A stretch of DNA of 64,000 nucleotides. Origin: Symsagittifera roscoffensis (taxonomy: Eukaryota > Xenacoelomorpha > Acoela > Convolutidae). Under the pieces are notes generated by a model. It saw only the letters and a list, made by a program, of their open reading frames with translations, had not been told where the DNA came from and searched no databases. Where the stretch lies: assembly GCF_963678635.1 (NCBI RefSeq), contig NC_087062.1, positions 83,536,012 to 83,600,011 of the forward strand, written 5' to 3'. Shown here one piece after another: positions 12,861-23,900 of this stretch (positions within the stretch are counted from its first letter, which is position 1; each line of letters begins with the position of its first letter). A program made the position numbers and the translations under genes.

Positions 12861-14408
12861 TACAGAGTTTTTTAGAACAGTTCTTCTGTAGTTCAAGGAT
12901 GGATGATGGACGTTGGTATTTGGCGAACATCATAATTTTCTTCCGCTTCTTTTTGTGACAACGACTGAGTCTCTGCAACAGCATCAATTCTGATTTCAGA
13001 ATGGTTGGCTATGTCAGGTTCTTCTGTTCTTCGGAGAGAACTTCTTTTGTGTTTGATCTAGCTTGGGAATGGCGTGGAGATTGTGCGTGGAGGGGATGCC
13101 TGGTTACTCGGATCTGTACGTATACTTGAACATCGAGGTGGTCATTGGTCTAGTTCAATGAAGTCCTTTTCTGCGAAGTCAAGTCGTACTCTAAATCCTT
13201 TGAGTTGTGATTGTGAGCGGCATATCGATTGTAGTTGGTCATTCTCTCTCGAGTGTAGTGAGGTCGTCTTGTCTTTTGATGTTCGTCCTTGGTGTTGTAT
13301 TCTGATCTATATATTGCATCATGTGATTTTACATTTTATAAAACTTTTATTAGTTTAGTATTTTTTAATTATGATTTTAGTTAGTTGTTTTCACAAAAGC
13401 TTTTTGTTTTAGTTCGGTTATTTTGAAGAGTTACTCACCCTTGAGTAGCTCTTATTAAAAATAAAGGTGTGGTCACAAAGCGTGGATGTAGCGCGGTGGG
13501 TTAGGCCGGCTATAGAGCATGCTCAGGACGTCCTTTCCTGGTGGGTTAGGCCAGGTGTGGGAGTATAATTTCATGCGATGTTTGTGAGGGGTCCTGTTAT
13601 GTGACAACGTTTTATGTTGGGTTTGTTGTGGTTTTACTTATGTCTTGTTGGTTATGTACTTTTTCTAAAAAGCAAATTGTTTGTGGTATGGGTTTGTCTT
13701 TCGACTTTTTTGTATTTTATTATTTCTTTCTAAGACTTTGTAATAGTCTTCAAAAGAATAAATTATCCAGTTTTAAACTGGGTTAATCCGGTTTGGGTAC
13801 CGTTGGTTTCCTTTTCTTAGTCATGCTGTTATTCTATGATTTGTGGTATTTAGTAAGCTGCGTTGGTTAGTTTTGTTTAGTATATGATTCCTTTCCAACC
13901 GGGTTAAAGGAAAGTTTGAAACATGTTATTATATGTTAGAGTTGTTGAGTGTGAAAACTTGAAACTGAAATTCATTATTTTAAACAATTCTTCGTGGGCG
14001 AGCTGTGCGAGTGTGGATAGAATTTCTGTGCGAATGAATGAAAATATCAAAAGGTTAGTACTGCAATTGCATTTTATTAATTTACTGCATAGAATTTGGA
14101 AATTTACTGCTAGTTATGGGGGAATTTTAAGATACAAATTTTCATCATATGTATATTTACTGCTTTTGGGGGAAAATTTTATAAATTAATTTACTGCATT
14201 GGTATTATATTTATTTAATTGTTGGTGCACAAGTTTAATAGGGTTTTTAACAGTTTTGAAGAAGTTTGCTATTTTTTATTTTTCTTTTGTGAATTTTTCA
14301 GATGATCTAGGATGAAGGCTAAAAATTTAAAGAAAACATGAATAAAGAATGGTGAGTTTTTTAATATTGTAATTAGTTAGTAATATTCATTGAATTCATA
14401 CTTACCTG
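12861..14408 (-). other. Long 3' region of the element without a proven ORF
   Basis: About 1.55 kb separates the stop of ORF5 from the 3' LTR. It keeps the A/C-rich sense-strand bias of the coding parts. On the minus strand a frame of some 57 codons without an early ATG is open around 13340-13170, rich in polar and charged residues. It could be an exon of a spliced accessory product or chance. The plus-strand frame at 13074-13358 is probably a shadow. Confidence 0.45.
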
Positions 14409-16202
14409 TTAGTCGTCGGGGAAAAAACCGTGGGGGAAGATATCGTGAATTAGTTCTGAAGTTGTTAGTAGTTTAGCTAGAATGCGGATGATATTTTTAG
14501 TTTGAAGCAGTGGCCAAAGCAATTGAAGTGCCTTAATAGTGGTTAGTTCTTCAGTGCCTACTGCAAACTCATAAGGTGTGTTTTGGATTAAGTTATATAA
14601 TTTGTGGTTAAATTTAGTGTTGTGGATGAATTCTAAAATTGGGATTTCTATAGGTTGTAGGAACTCGTGCGGGATAAGGAAGGGTCGGGATTCTTCGGCG
14701 TTGAAGGTCTTGGTGATGGGACAGAAGATGTACATTTGGGTTATGGGGTCATAATTACGAAGAATACCATGGAGGTTAGTGTCTTTAATACAATATGTGA
14801 AATTTAGGAAATACGGTGAAGTGTATTTTGAATTGATGAATTGGAAACGATGGTGTGGTTGTCTAGAGGGTGTGTGGAGATCAAAGTGATTTTGGATGAA
14901 ACGATAGTAACTGTATGTATGTGTTTGTTTAGTGCGCAACATAATATCGTGTGAGCAGTGTAAATCTCTTTCGTGTGGTGCAAGGAAATGAAAGGTTAGT
15001 GAAAAGATTTGGAAGCGTTCTTTAAAACTTTCGTATGCTTGTGTGTTTGTTAGTGCTTCTGAAATAATGTGATCAAACTTTCGGTCGAAAATGTTTAGTG
15101 TAAATACATATGGTGTCTTGATGAAAAATTTCTCGGTGATTTGTGGATTAGCGAAGCGATCGTCGTCTAAGAATTGATCTTGGTTAGCTCTGATGATGTT
15201 GTGATCGTAGTATTCTAGTGTATATTCATTAGCTCTAGGTGCAGTGTGTATTTTTAGTGATTTTTTATATCCTACGTAAGTAAACTGTCTAGCGGTGAGT
15301 GGTGTAGTTAGTCGATATAGCATATCTTTGTTTCGGTCTGTATCGATGGAAGTGTTGGTTAAAGGTAAGCAAAGAGGGTTAGTGAAATGATAGTATGAGG
15401 TCCAAGAGAGAGTGGGCATTAAAACGTATTCGTCTACAAAGTTGCGTGTTTCGTTAGCGTCATGAGGGGTGTTTAAGGTGTATTGTGGAAATGAGGGTAA
15501 AGTGATAGCTAAAAATTCTTTGGTGTTAGTATGCTGGGGGTGGTTGATGTATTCACGGGCTGTTCCTGGTTTTGCTGGGAAAGGATGGTTGGGGAACTTT
15601 CTTTTAAAAGTGCGGTAAGCTCTATTAGTGTTTAGTGAAGATATAGTGGATGTGGATGATGGTGTTAATGATTCAGTATAATTTGAAGAGGGTGTAGGGG
15701 GATTGGATGAATTTGTAGTGGAGGAGATTTGGTTTATGGTCGGGGTGTTAAGGTGGTAGGGTTGTTGTTGGAGGGTAATAAAATTGTCTAGCTCTGGGGA
15801 GATTCGGGGGGTGTCTGGAGATGATTGGTCAGAATGGTATGAGGAGTAGGTTGGGGTAACTTGGGAAGCATAAGAGGGTGTGGGAGTGATTGGGTCAGGG
15901 TTATTTGACAATATGGGTTGAAAAGGAGGTTGAGAAAAATTAGAAGGGTTATGAAAATTATTGGATGGGGATGGTTCTGAGTCGGCGAATTCATCGGGGG
16001 TTTCAATATTCGGGTTATTTAGCTGTGAAATGGAGTATAAAACTGAAATTTGTGAGTTAGTGTCGGAATTCATGCCTGATGTTACATTGCTAGGTGGAAA
16101 ATCGGGTGGCGGAAAAGCAAAAAGTGGTATTATTGGGATTGAAGAAGGAAGGTTGGTTGGATGGGAATTTGATCGATGGAGTGATCCAAGTTGGCGGCTC
16201 AT
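14409..16202 (-). CDS. ORF5: 597-aa unknown protein after env
   Basis: This complete frame has its ATG overlapping the env stop codon as ATGA (16202-16199), an arrangement typical of coupled termination-reinitiation. Residues 1 to about 195 are low-complexity, rich in Ser, Pro, Asn and Thr, with no predicted signal peptide or membrane segment. Residues ~195-597 look like a folded domain with many aromatic and His residues (for example TSYYHF, THTYSYYRF, LHCSHDIML). I recognise no family. It lies in the last coding position of the element, where retroviruses and errantivirus-like elements sometimes carry accessory genes. Composition matches the neighbouring element ORFs, so it belongs to the element. 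Function is unknown. Confidence 0.85.
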   Translation of the reverse strand: MSRQLGSLHRSNSHPTNLPSSIPIIPLFAFPPPDFPPSNVTSGMNSDTNSQISVLYSISQLNNPNIETPDEFADSEPSPSNNFHNPSNFSQPPFQPILSNNPDPITPTPSYASQVTPTYSSYHSDQSSPDTPRISPELDNFITLQQQPYHLNTPTINQISSTTNSSNPPTPSSNYTESLTPSSTSTISSLNTNRAYRTFKRKFPNHPFPAKPGTAREYINHPQHTNTKEFLAITLPSFPQYTLNTPHDANETRNFVDEYVLMPTLSWTSYYHFTNPLCLPLTNTSIDTDRNKDMLYRLTTPLTARQFTYVGYKKSLKIHTAPRANEYTLEYYDHNIIRANQDQFLDDDRFANPQITEKFFIKTPYVFTLNIFDRKFDHIISEALTNTQAYESFKERFQIFSLTFHFLAPHERDLHCSHDIMLRTKQTHTYSYYRFIQNHFDLHTPSRQPHHRFQFINSKYTSPYFLNFTYCIKDTNLHGILRNYDPITQMYIFCPITKTFNAEESRPFLIPHEFLQPIEIPILEFIHNTKFNHKLYNLIQNTPYEFAVGTEELTTIKALQLLWPLLQTKNIIRILAKLLTTSELIHDIFPHGFFPDD

Positions 16203-18817
16203 CGTGGGCTAAAAAAATTATTATTTTGAGATTGAAAAGCGGTGGTATGGGGTTGTTCAATAATTTGTTCATAAGTATTATCATCTTGTGATTGATGTGT
16301 TATTATATGTTGGACGGGACTTTGCGATGTGGTGAGTCTAAAATTTGGATTATGTGTGATGGCTAAGTTTCGAAAATTTCGTGGGACTAGGGATAGTGGA
16401 TGGTTATTTGGTAGGGGTGGTAATTGTGGTGCCGTTGGCTGTGTGTCGACATTGTTATGCTCTTCGTCGTATGTATTTTGTCGTGTTGTTATTTTTGTGT
16501 TATATTCTTTTATTTGTGCGTCTAAAAGAATTTTGTTTATAGATGTCGAAAAAATTCCAAAAAATCCTGCAAAGAGTATGCGTGCTACGCTTGCTTGTCT
16601 GTTTACTTGTGTGTGTATAGCACATGTATTGTAGATTCCTTTTAAGAGTGAGAAAAGAAATCCAATAAAGTTAAACATTGCGTATAATATAGTCAATTTT
16701 TCTAAGATGTAGTAGGGCCATCCTAGAAAATCTAGGATCTCATTTTTGAGTGTAACAAAGCTAAAAATGTTGATTGGTGATATATCTTGGGGACGGTATT
16801 TTTCGCCGTTTAGATATATATAATCTTTAATGTCTTTAAAATATCCGCTATAGTCTTGTGTGTAGATATCGGCAAAACCTGCGGTTTCTGCAAGTTTGCG
16901 TAAGTTTTGGTCAATTGATTGTCTTTGTATTGTGTCCATTTGTGTTAATAATTCCTGGAATTGTTGTGTTCTAATGTGATGTTGAATATCTGATTTTGAG
17001 TATATTCCTATTGATTGTAAGTCTATATTTGGGTTTCGAGCGATAGCGCGAATGCTTTCTGGTGAAAATTTTTTGAGTGATTGCATTAATGTGGGATATG
17101 GAGTGAGAAGATAATATTTATTTTCATCAGGGTTTAGTTGTACTACATTGTGGCTATTTTCTGATCCACATGGGACTGCGGTATCCCAGAAATAGGTTCT
17201 TCGTGAAAGTGTATCCACGAAATGTACTTTATTCTTATAAAAGATAGGGATTCTTTTATAACATCGTTTATCTTCAAAAACGTATAGTGGTGATACTTTT
17301 TTAGTACAAGTATAAAACCATAAGATGTTTCCTTCGTAGTCTAAAAAATTTGATCTATTTCCAGATAATAAGTATCCTGCGTAGGGTATTTTTAATACTG
17401 CTAGTGCAAGTGATTGTAATATTTGTGTTCGTTCTAATTCGCATAGTTGGTGTAGTGTTTCTAATTCGGAGAGTGACATTTCTTGAAAAATGCGGCTAAT
17501 TGTATAGTCTAGTTTCATATCCAAATGAATATCATAGTGGATATTACCGAAATATGTAGTATTCATTAGTGATAATTCTTGTAAGCGTGTGCTTCTGGTG
17601 TCATAAGGTTTTAGATGTCCACCAGGTTGTCCGTTGCTTTTTTCAAAATTAACTGGTATATAGGATGTTCCTTCGTTTAGAGGATGACCTGTGGCATATG
17701 GGTCGATTTTCACTTTTCCAGTGGTCATGTCGAATCCTTTTTCGTATTCAACTAATATTTCAGAGTATTGTGTTCTGTGAAGTGGATTCCTGTATTTACA
17801 TGCAAGTTCTGTTTCTTGATATATTTGAAAACGTGTCAATTTATTTTCTATATTATCTATGTTTCTAAAATCGGAACTTAGTTTGCGTGATGGATGGACT
17901 TGTTCATATGGAATTGATTGTATAAAATATTTTTCGTGAAATTTTATCATACGAGCGTGTATTTTTGCTACTTGAAATGTTGTACATGTATCTTCGGGGA
18001 ACCAAACAATTGTTGCTTGTGTTCTCGTTGTAGGGTCGCAATATCCTTGATCATTTTTACAAGGTAGTCGGATTCCTTGATAGATCATTGTATTATCAGA
18101 TAAATCTCGTGTGAGTTGTATTTTTTCGAGTTGTATTTTCCAATCGAAAAACATTATTTCTTGGTATCCTTTATTTTTCGTGTCTGCTTTGCAGTTTGAT
18201 GGGTTATTTATACCAATGTGTGGTATCCAATGTTTATCATGTAGGTCATAGGTTAATCGTCCGTGTGCGCCGTTATACGGGTATTTTTCGTCTAGTTTTA
18301 TATGTCCTTGGTGTCTTTCAAGTTGTGATTGATGTACAGAGTCTGAAAAAACTTGAAAATTTACTAACTTTCTTTGGGAGTTTTTATTTCGTGTGATGTT
18401 TAGTCTAAGTAATTCATTTTTACAATCGTCGGGATTGAGATGTAAAAGACGTTCTATATTACTTTGATAGAATGATTCATGGTCAAGTCGGTTTTTGTTT
18501 CCGTTCGAGACTTGTGAACAATGTACTTTCTTTTCGGAAAATGTTGCTGTGAATTTATAACCTGTAACTGTTGTTGCTCGGGCTTTTGAATAGAGTGTTG
18601 CTATTATATCTGTGGTTTCTATAGCTTGTGGTTCTGTTTCACATTGTGATACTTGATTTATTGCATATTTGTGTAGTGTTTTTTGTTAATTTTCTTCGCA
18701 ATCGTAATGTGTTACTAATAAATCTTGTGGTCCTGTACGAGGGGAAGGGTTTATGTTTTGATTTGAGGTTACTAGAAAAAGGAGTTGGAGAAAAATTAAT
18801 AATTTTAGAATATACAT
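16199..18817 (-). CDS. env: Envelope-like glycoprotein ORF with one in-frame TAA
   Basis: The first ATG in frame is at 18817-18815 and begins a hydrophobic signal peptide (about 18 residues). Codon 44 is TAA (18688-18686). After it the same frame is open for 828 codons to 16199. The ectodomain is cysteine-rich, with pairs such as CDPTTRTQATIVWFPEDTC and a CY...VHFVD...R segment. Around codons 690-760 come strongly hydrophobic stretches (LTILYAMFNFIGFLFSLL and RILFAGFFGIF), then a polar tail. This is the layout of a membrane-anchored fusion glycoprotein. The motif spacing reminds me of chuvirus-like glycoproteins captured by invertebrate retroelements, but I could not search. The start overlaps the preceding ORF by 13 nt, and the end overlaps ORF5 as ATGA. 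The stop is either a disabling mutation, a readthrough site or an assembly error. Confidence 0.82.
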
Positions 18818-19941
18818 GTGTATGATAATCCTGAGTATGGGTTATAAAATGTAATGTAACCAATTGTGTTTTTGGTGTATCTGTCGTATTTATATATTAC
18901 TTCAGTAGTTATAAACGGTGGTGGTAGTGATTGAGCTGTTATGTTAGGTGGATTTAATGGGTATGGATGTTGGGTAATGTTATTTAACTTAACTGTGATT
19001 TCAAATTTTAATTGTAAACTGTTTTGTTGGAGTATTTGAATATTGTGATCACGGATATCGTTATGAATATCTTGGCGATATTGTAATCTATTAAGTGCCC
19101 AGTTATGAAGGCGGTTACTTTCTTGATGTTGTCCAAATAATGGTGGAGGTGCTGTAAATGTATTCCAATCTAATCTTAAAGGAATATTTATTGATGATTG
19201 TTCTCGATATCTGGCGTCGAGATTATTTGGAAAATTTAAGTTAAAAGGTGGTGGTGAAAATTGGCTTATTGATGGTGTTGATGGTAGTGATAATGTTTCT
19301 GGTAGTGATGAGGATGTTGTTGTATCCGTAGAGATATCTATGGGGTCATTGACTAAATTTGGTTCACCTTGTGTAAATGAATGTGTAGTCCAATATGGAA
19401 GTCGTGATGTTAGGTTTGGGGGGTTAAAAGGATTTTCTCGTGCTTGTTCAGATGTTGGTGTTGAACCTAAGTAGTCTGAGGGGAGACTTGAAGTGCTTCG
19501 TTGTGAAAAAAGTGTAGGAGTTTCTGGTGTGATACCAGTGGTGTTTTCTGGAGTGGTTTGTGATGGGGATTGAGGTATATCAAAATGAACTCGAGGAGTT
19601 TGAAAATTTCTGTTTCGTCGAGGATGTATAATTTGTCTATCTATTTCTGTTGTGTTTTGGTTTTGACTAAGGTTTCGTATTCTACTTAGTTCTTGTGGTA
19701 GTGTTGGGTAAAGATTATATGTTGGTTCACTTAGGGATGCTTGTCGTTGAACTGGTTCTAGTGGTTCAGATAAACGAGCGTGCCGTTCTTCAAAAGTGTA
19801 TGGATTGTCTTGAAAAGAAATTCGTGTAGATGTTGGAGGATTTTGAGTAGTTGAAGGTGGTGTTTGGTTATCTTGGGATGATGTCGGTGAAGACTGATTC
19901 TGTGACTGTTGGGTAGCAATTTTTGATGGATTTTTGAATTT
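18805..19941 (-). CDS. Met-less ORF, 378 codons, Pro/Ser/Thr/Asn-rich
   Basis: I checked the minus-strand frame triplet by triplet. It is free of stops from just after a TAA at 19944-19942 to its own TAA at 18807-18805, and contains no ATG at all. The first two-thirds is low-complexity (Pro, Ser, Thr, Gln, Asn). The last third is more folded-looking, with FEITVKLNN and a YITFYNPYSGLSY tail. It starts a few bases after the second membrane ORF stop and its 3' end overlaps the env ATG by 13 nt. A frame this long in AT-rich DNA with element-like composition is unlikely to be chance. Initiation must be non-AUG (an ATT in good context lies 8 codons in), or the frame is reached by splicing. A simple frameshift from the upstream ORF is blocked by the TAA. 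Confidence 0.75.
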   Translation of the reverse strand, partial: KFKNPSKIATQQSQNQSSPTSSQDNQTPPSTTQNPPTSTRISFQDNPYTFEERHARLSEPLEPVQRQASLSEPTYNLYPTLPQELSRIRNLSQNQNTTEIDRQIIHPRRNRNFQTPRVHFDIPQSPSQTTPENTTGITPETPTLFSQRSTSSLPSDYLGSTPTSEQARENPFNPPNLTSRLPYWTTHSFTQGEPNLVNDPIDISTDTTTSSSLPETLSLPSTPSISQFSPPPFNLNFPNNLDARYREQSSINIPLRLDWNTFTAPPPLFGQHQESNRLHNWALNRLQYRQDIHNDIRDHNIQILQQNSLQLKFEITVKLNNITQHPYPLNPPNITAQSLPPPFITTEVIYKYDRYTKNTIGYITFYNPYSGLSYTCIF

Positions 19942-19946
19942 TTACT

Positions 19947-20135
19947 TTAGTGGGAAGGTTTATGTTTATTATAATATTCTTCCAAAAAAATAATTAAAAA
20001 AATTGTTGCTAGGGCAAATGTGATGATTGCTTTCTTTATGCATTTACATATGGTCAAAATGAGGGATGATAGAAATGTTATGAAAATTACAAACAATAAA
20101 AAAATATCAGTTCTACTGAAAATTGTTCGTATCAT
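19947..20135 (-). CDS. Small double-membrane-spanning ORF (62 aa)
   Basis: Two hydrophobic stretches (about residues 11-31 and 36-52) are separated by a basic, cysteine-containing turn CKCIKK. The C-terminus is short and polar. The ATG at 20135-20133 overlaps the stop of the preceding ORF as ATGA. Size and hairpin topology resemble viroporins or small viral membrane proteins, but homology is not shown. It lies just before the Met-less ORF in the post-pol gene cluster of the retroelement. Confidence 0.62.
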   Translation of the reverse strand: MIRTIFSRTDIFLLFVIFITFLSSLILTICKCIKKAIITFALATIFLIIFLEEYYNKHKPSH

Positions 20136-20362
20136 TTAGACAAGTTGTTAAAATCGTACCTGTGGATATATTCAAGGGTTTTGGAAAGTTGGAGGAATAG
20201 TTCGAGTATTGTGTAGAAAATTAAAAAAATGTTACAAAAAATGATTAAGATTATTAGAAAAGATTCAAGTAGATCAAAAAGAAATATTATAAAGGCTTCA
20301 AGTATTGAAAAAAAATGTTTAAAATTTATAAGTATTTGAGCGACTGTTTGACAGAAAAGCAT
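20132..20362 (-). CDS. Small hydrophobic ORF (76 aa) downstream of pol
   Basis: It opens immediately after an in-frame stop (TAAATG) and ends in an ATGA overlap with the next ORF. Residues ~18-58 are almost wholly Phe/Leu/Ile with scattered acidic residues, giving one long or two short membrane helices. The tail is polar and charged (YIHRYDFNNLSK). No family is recognised. AT-rich DNA can produce Phe/Ile/Leu-rich frames by chance, so its reality rests on the linked stop/start and its place in the ORF chain. Confidence 0.58.
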   Translation of the reverse strand: MLFCQTVAQILINFKHFFSILEAFIIFLFDLLESFLIILIIFCNIFLIFYTILELFLQLSKTLEYIHRYDFNNLSK

Positions 20363-20962
20363 TTAAGAAATGATCTTTTGGTCGAATATTTTTTGCTGTT
20401 TGAGGCGATTTTCTAGTGTGGTCGAATTATTTATTAGTTTTTTGACAAGTGGGTTGAGTTTTGTAAAAAATTGTTGGGGGCAATTTTCATGGTGACTGGG
20501 AGGTCGTCTTTTTCTTTATTTTTGTTTGTCAAGTGATCCGGGGTATGGTGAGATTTTTATACTTTAGGCTAATTAAAATCTTCATTTTGTTACTTTAGGC
20601 TAAGTTATCAAATTTGTTTTGGGGGTATTCGTGGTCTGAGTTGGGGAAATATTGTTGATCTTTGGGTTATTAGATAAGGGAGGGGTACGGTATTATGGTG
20701 ATGTTTATTTTAGCTGTCAAGTTGGAGTGGTTTGCTTATTTTTGACCTGGAGGTTGTAAAGTTATAGTTAGAGATGTGCCTGGAGTTCTAGATTATTCGT
20801 CTAATTGGTCTTAGTTTGAGTTAGAGAAAGTGGCGGATTGGATGAATCCTATTGGTCTATTTTGAACTAGAATTATTGCGTACTTGTGAGCATGTTATTT
20901 TGAAAAAATGAAATGAAAATTGTTACGGAGGTTTCAAGATTGTGAAGTATAAAATCTTAAAA
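20363..20962 (-). other. 600-bp spacer between pol and the accessory ORFs
   Basis: All three sense frames have frequent stops. A 12-base motif, ACTTTAGGCTAA, is repeated about 20 bases apart near 20570-20604. The spacer is where an internal promoter, splice acceptor or other re-entry signal for the accessory cluster would be expected, but none can be identified. Confidence 0.45.
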
Positions 20963-23900
20963 TTACTTTTTAAATTCTACTTTCTTTAATATTTTAGATT
21001 GAGGGATGAACATTTTGTAGTTTTTACGTGGTTGATTTCGGAGTCTTGTTGTTTTTCTATGTTCTGATTTGTCTATTTCTTCTTGGGGTATTATTTGTTC
21101 GGTCATTTTTCTATTTTTTCTTTGTTTTGGAGATTCTTTATAGTTTTGTGTATTGTTTTTGGTGGCGGTTGGTTTTGTGTGTTGATTTTCGGTGGGGTTA
21201 TCATTTTGTTCTGTGTTTTTCAGATGTGATTCATTTTGAATGATTTTTAATCCTGTGAAAGAATATAATTGAGTTAATTCGCGGAGTGCGTATTCTTTTG
21301 GGTAATAAGGTAATAGGTTGTTTCGATGTTGAACGATTTCTTTTTTGTTTGAGTCGGTAATTTTATATGTGACATCAGTGGGTTTTGCAATTATTTGGTA
21401 GGGTCCTTTTCGGAGGGGTTGTAATTTTTTAGAAATTCCTTTTTGAGTATTAAAATTAGGTATTAAAACAAATTTTCCAATTTTTAAATCGGAAGCTGGT
21501 GTAAAACGTGAATTGATTTGTTCATTTATGTTCTGTCTTTGTAATAACTTTTTCGTTATTTTTTGGTAAATTTCATTGTGTTTCTTATCTCTATTTAAAA
21601 TCCATTCGGTGTGTGTACCGGAGGCTAATTTAAGAATTTGTGGGTGATGAAAATGATCTTCATCGTGCGTATGTAATGGGAGGTTATAACAAATTGAGTC
21701 TTTATTTGGTTGACAATAACCTTGTGCGTTTTTATGAGAATTTGCTGTAAACATTATTGGTTTGCGTGGCTTTTGGTTAAAAACCATTTCGTATGGTGAC
21801 ATTCCTAAAGTTGTCGTGATTTGTGAATTATATGCTAAGGGAAATAATTTTACATCTGCTGACCATTCGGTATATTTTGTATCATTTCCGTTGATGATAC
21901 ATCTAAGATATTCTTGTAATGAACGGTTCATACCTTCGACTAAGCCGTTTGTCCAAGGTGCATGAGATGTACGTGGTTTGTGTTTAATGTTGTATAAATG
22001 ACATAGTGTTATTATTTCATTATTTATGAATTCTGTACCATTGTCTGTGACTAAAATTTCTGGTAGTCCAAATTTTGCTATCCAGTGTTCATAGAGTGTT
22101 GTGTAAGCATAATAAGCGTTACAATGGGGTACTGGGTTAAGTGCTACATAATGTGTAAATGCGTCAACAATTACCATAATGTAGGAGTTTCCTTCTGATG
22201 AGGGTGAGATTGGTCCTTTAGTATCAAATGAGATACGATGATTAAAGTACAAACTTTGTCCTTTAAAATCTTGTTTTTGTGCTATTTGTTTTTGATTTGG
22301 GTAAGGTTTATTTAGTTGACATACTATACAGTCATTGCATAGTACTTTTATCCAAATTGGTGCATTTGGGAAGTAAAAAGTTTGTATAAAATTTGAATAT
22401 GTTTTTTCTGATCCAGAGTGTCCTTTAATATTTTGTGTATGTGAAATATTAAAAGCTATAAGAATCATACTTATAGGGAGACAGGGAACTATGGATTCGT
22501 TTAAGTTGTATTCTAAAAGGTCTGTAGTTTCATTAATTGTTGTGTAATTAAATTTGCGAAAGTATCGGAGGAGTGTTTTGTTTCCTAGAATGGTTGAATC
22601 TGCTTTGATAGGTTTAGTTTTATATTTGTGCCATGATTTCAGTTGTCTAATTACTGGGTCAAGGTTTTGATATTGTTTCAGTGTTGGAATTGTAATTGTT
22701 TCTGTTGGGGGGAGAAAAATGTTTTCGATTTCTAATTTAGATAAGGGTATTGTATCAAGTGGGTCGTGAAGGTCAAAAACTTGATTTATTGTGTATTTTG
22801 AATCATTTGTTTGTGGTCCTGATAAATTTATTTTATCAGTTAAATCTTCTTTTTCGATTAGTGGAAAATGGTCTTTTTTAGGTAGGTGTTGTTTTGTTCG
22901 TTTTTGTTGGGTGTTACTTTTTATCCATTGAGAATATGGGATTGGTTTGAAGGTTGATGTTCCAAGTAAATCAACTTCATAATGATTATTTTGACAATCT
23001 AAATAAAGTGGGAAATGTTGTAAATTATTTATTTGTGATTGTTCAATATCAGTTTTTACTGCATATTTGCATTCTAATCGAGGTGATGTTTCGTTTTCTG
23101 CAAGGTAGAATTTTATGTTTTTGGGTATTTCAACTGTTGTTTTTCGTGTAAGTAATTCAGGTGGTGTATTTCGACTTAAGGTGTCTGGTAATGCAAGATT
23201 TTTTCCTGCAGTCCAAACTATATGTAAGTTTGGAAACTTCATTAGAATTAATTGAAATCTGTAAACTCGGTGGTTTGGGTTAGATTTTTGTGTGAAAAGA
23301 AAAATGATTGGTTTGTGGTCTGTGAATAAAACTGTGGGATGTTTTGATCCAAGTATCAGAAATTCATATTCTGTAAGTGTATAGATTATGGCTGTACATT
23401 CTCTCATTAGGGTTGAGAGTCGTAGCTCCGCTTGAGTGAATAATCGGGAGTTTGCTGATATAAGGTTCATTTTGTTTGTACCATTATGTGATTGTAATAA
23501 TGCTGCACCGATGCCAAAGTTCGAAGCATCGCACATTGCATAAAATGGTTGATTTGAATCTGGAATTGTGTTTGAAATTTGTTCAGTTAAAAGTTTCTTT
23601 ATTTCTTCGAATCGTGCTTGATGTTCTGTATTCCATTCAAAGTTATTTTGTTGTCTAAGGATGTTATAAAATGGTCGTAGATATAATTGCATTTTATAAA
23701 CATATTTACTTAAAAAGTTTAACATTCCAAGGAATTCTTGGATTTTCTTTTTATTTGTTGGTGGTTGAAGTTTTTGAATAGCGTCAATGCGTGATTTCAG
23801 TGGAGTGATTGTTTTTCTTTCGATGTTATGTCCTAAGAATTTAACTCTTGTCAAAAAGAAGTGTGATTTATCGGGGGCGGCCTTCAGATTTTCGTTCTGA

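Noticed and set aside
15961-16291. Small plus- and minus-strand frames across the env/ORF5 overlap
   Set aside because: Shadows of ORF5 and env; the ATGA-linked frames explain the region.
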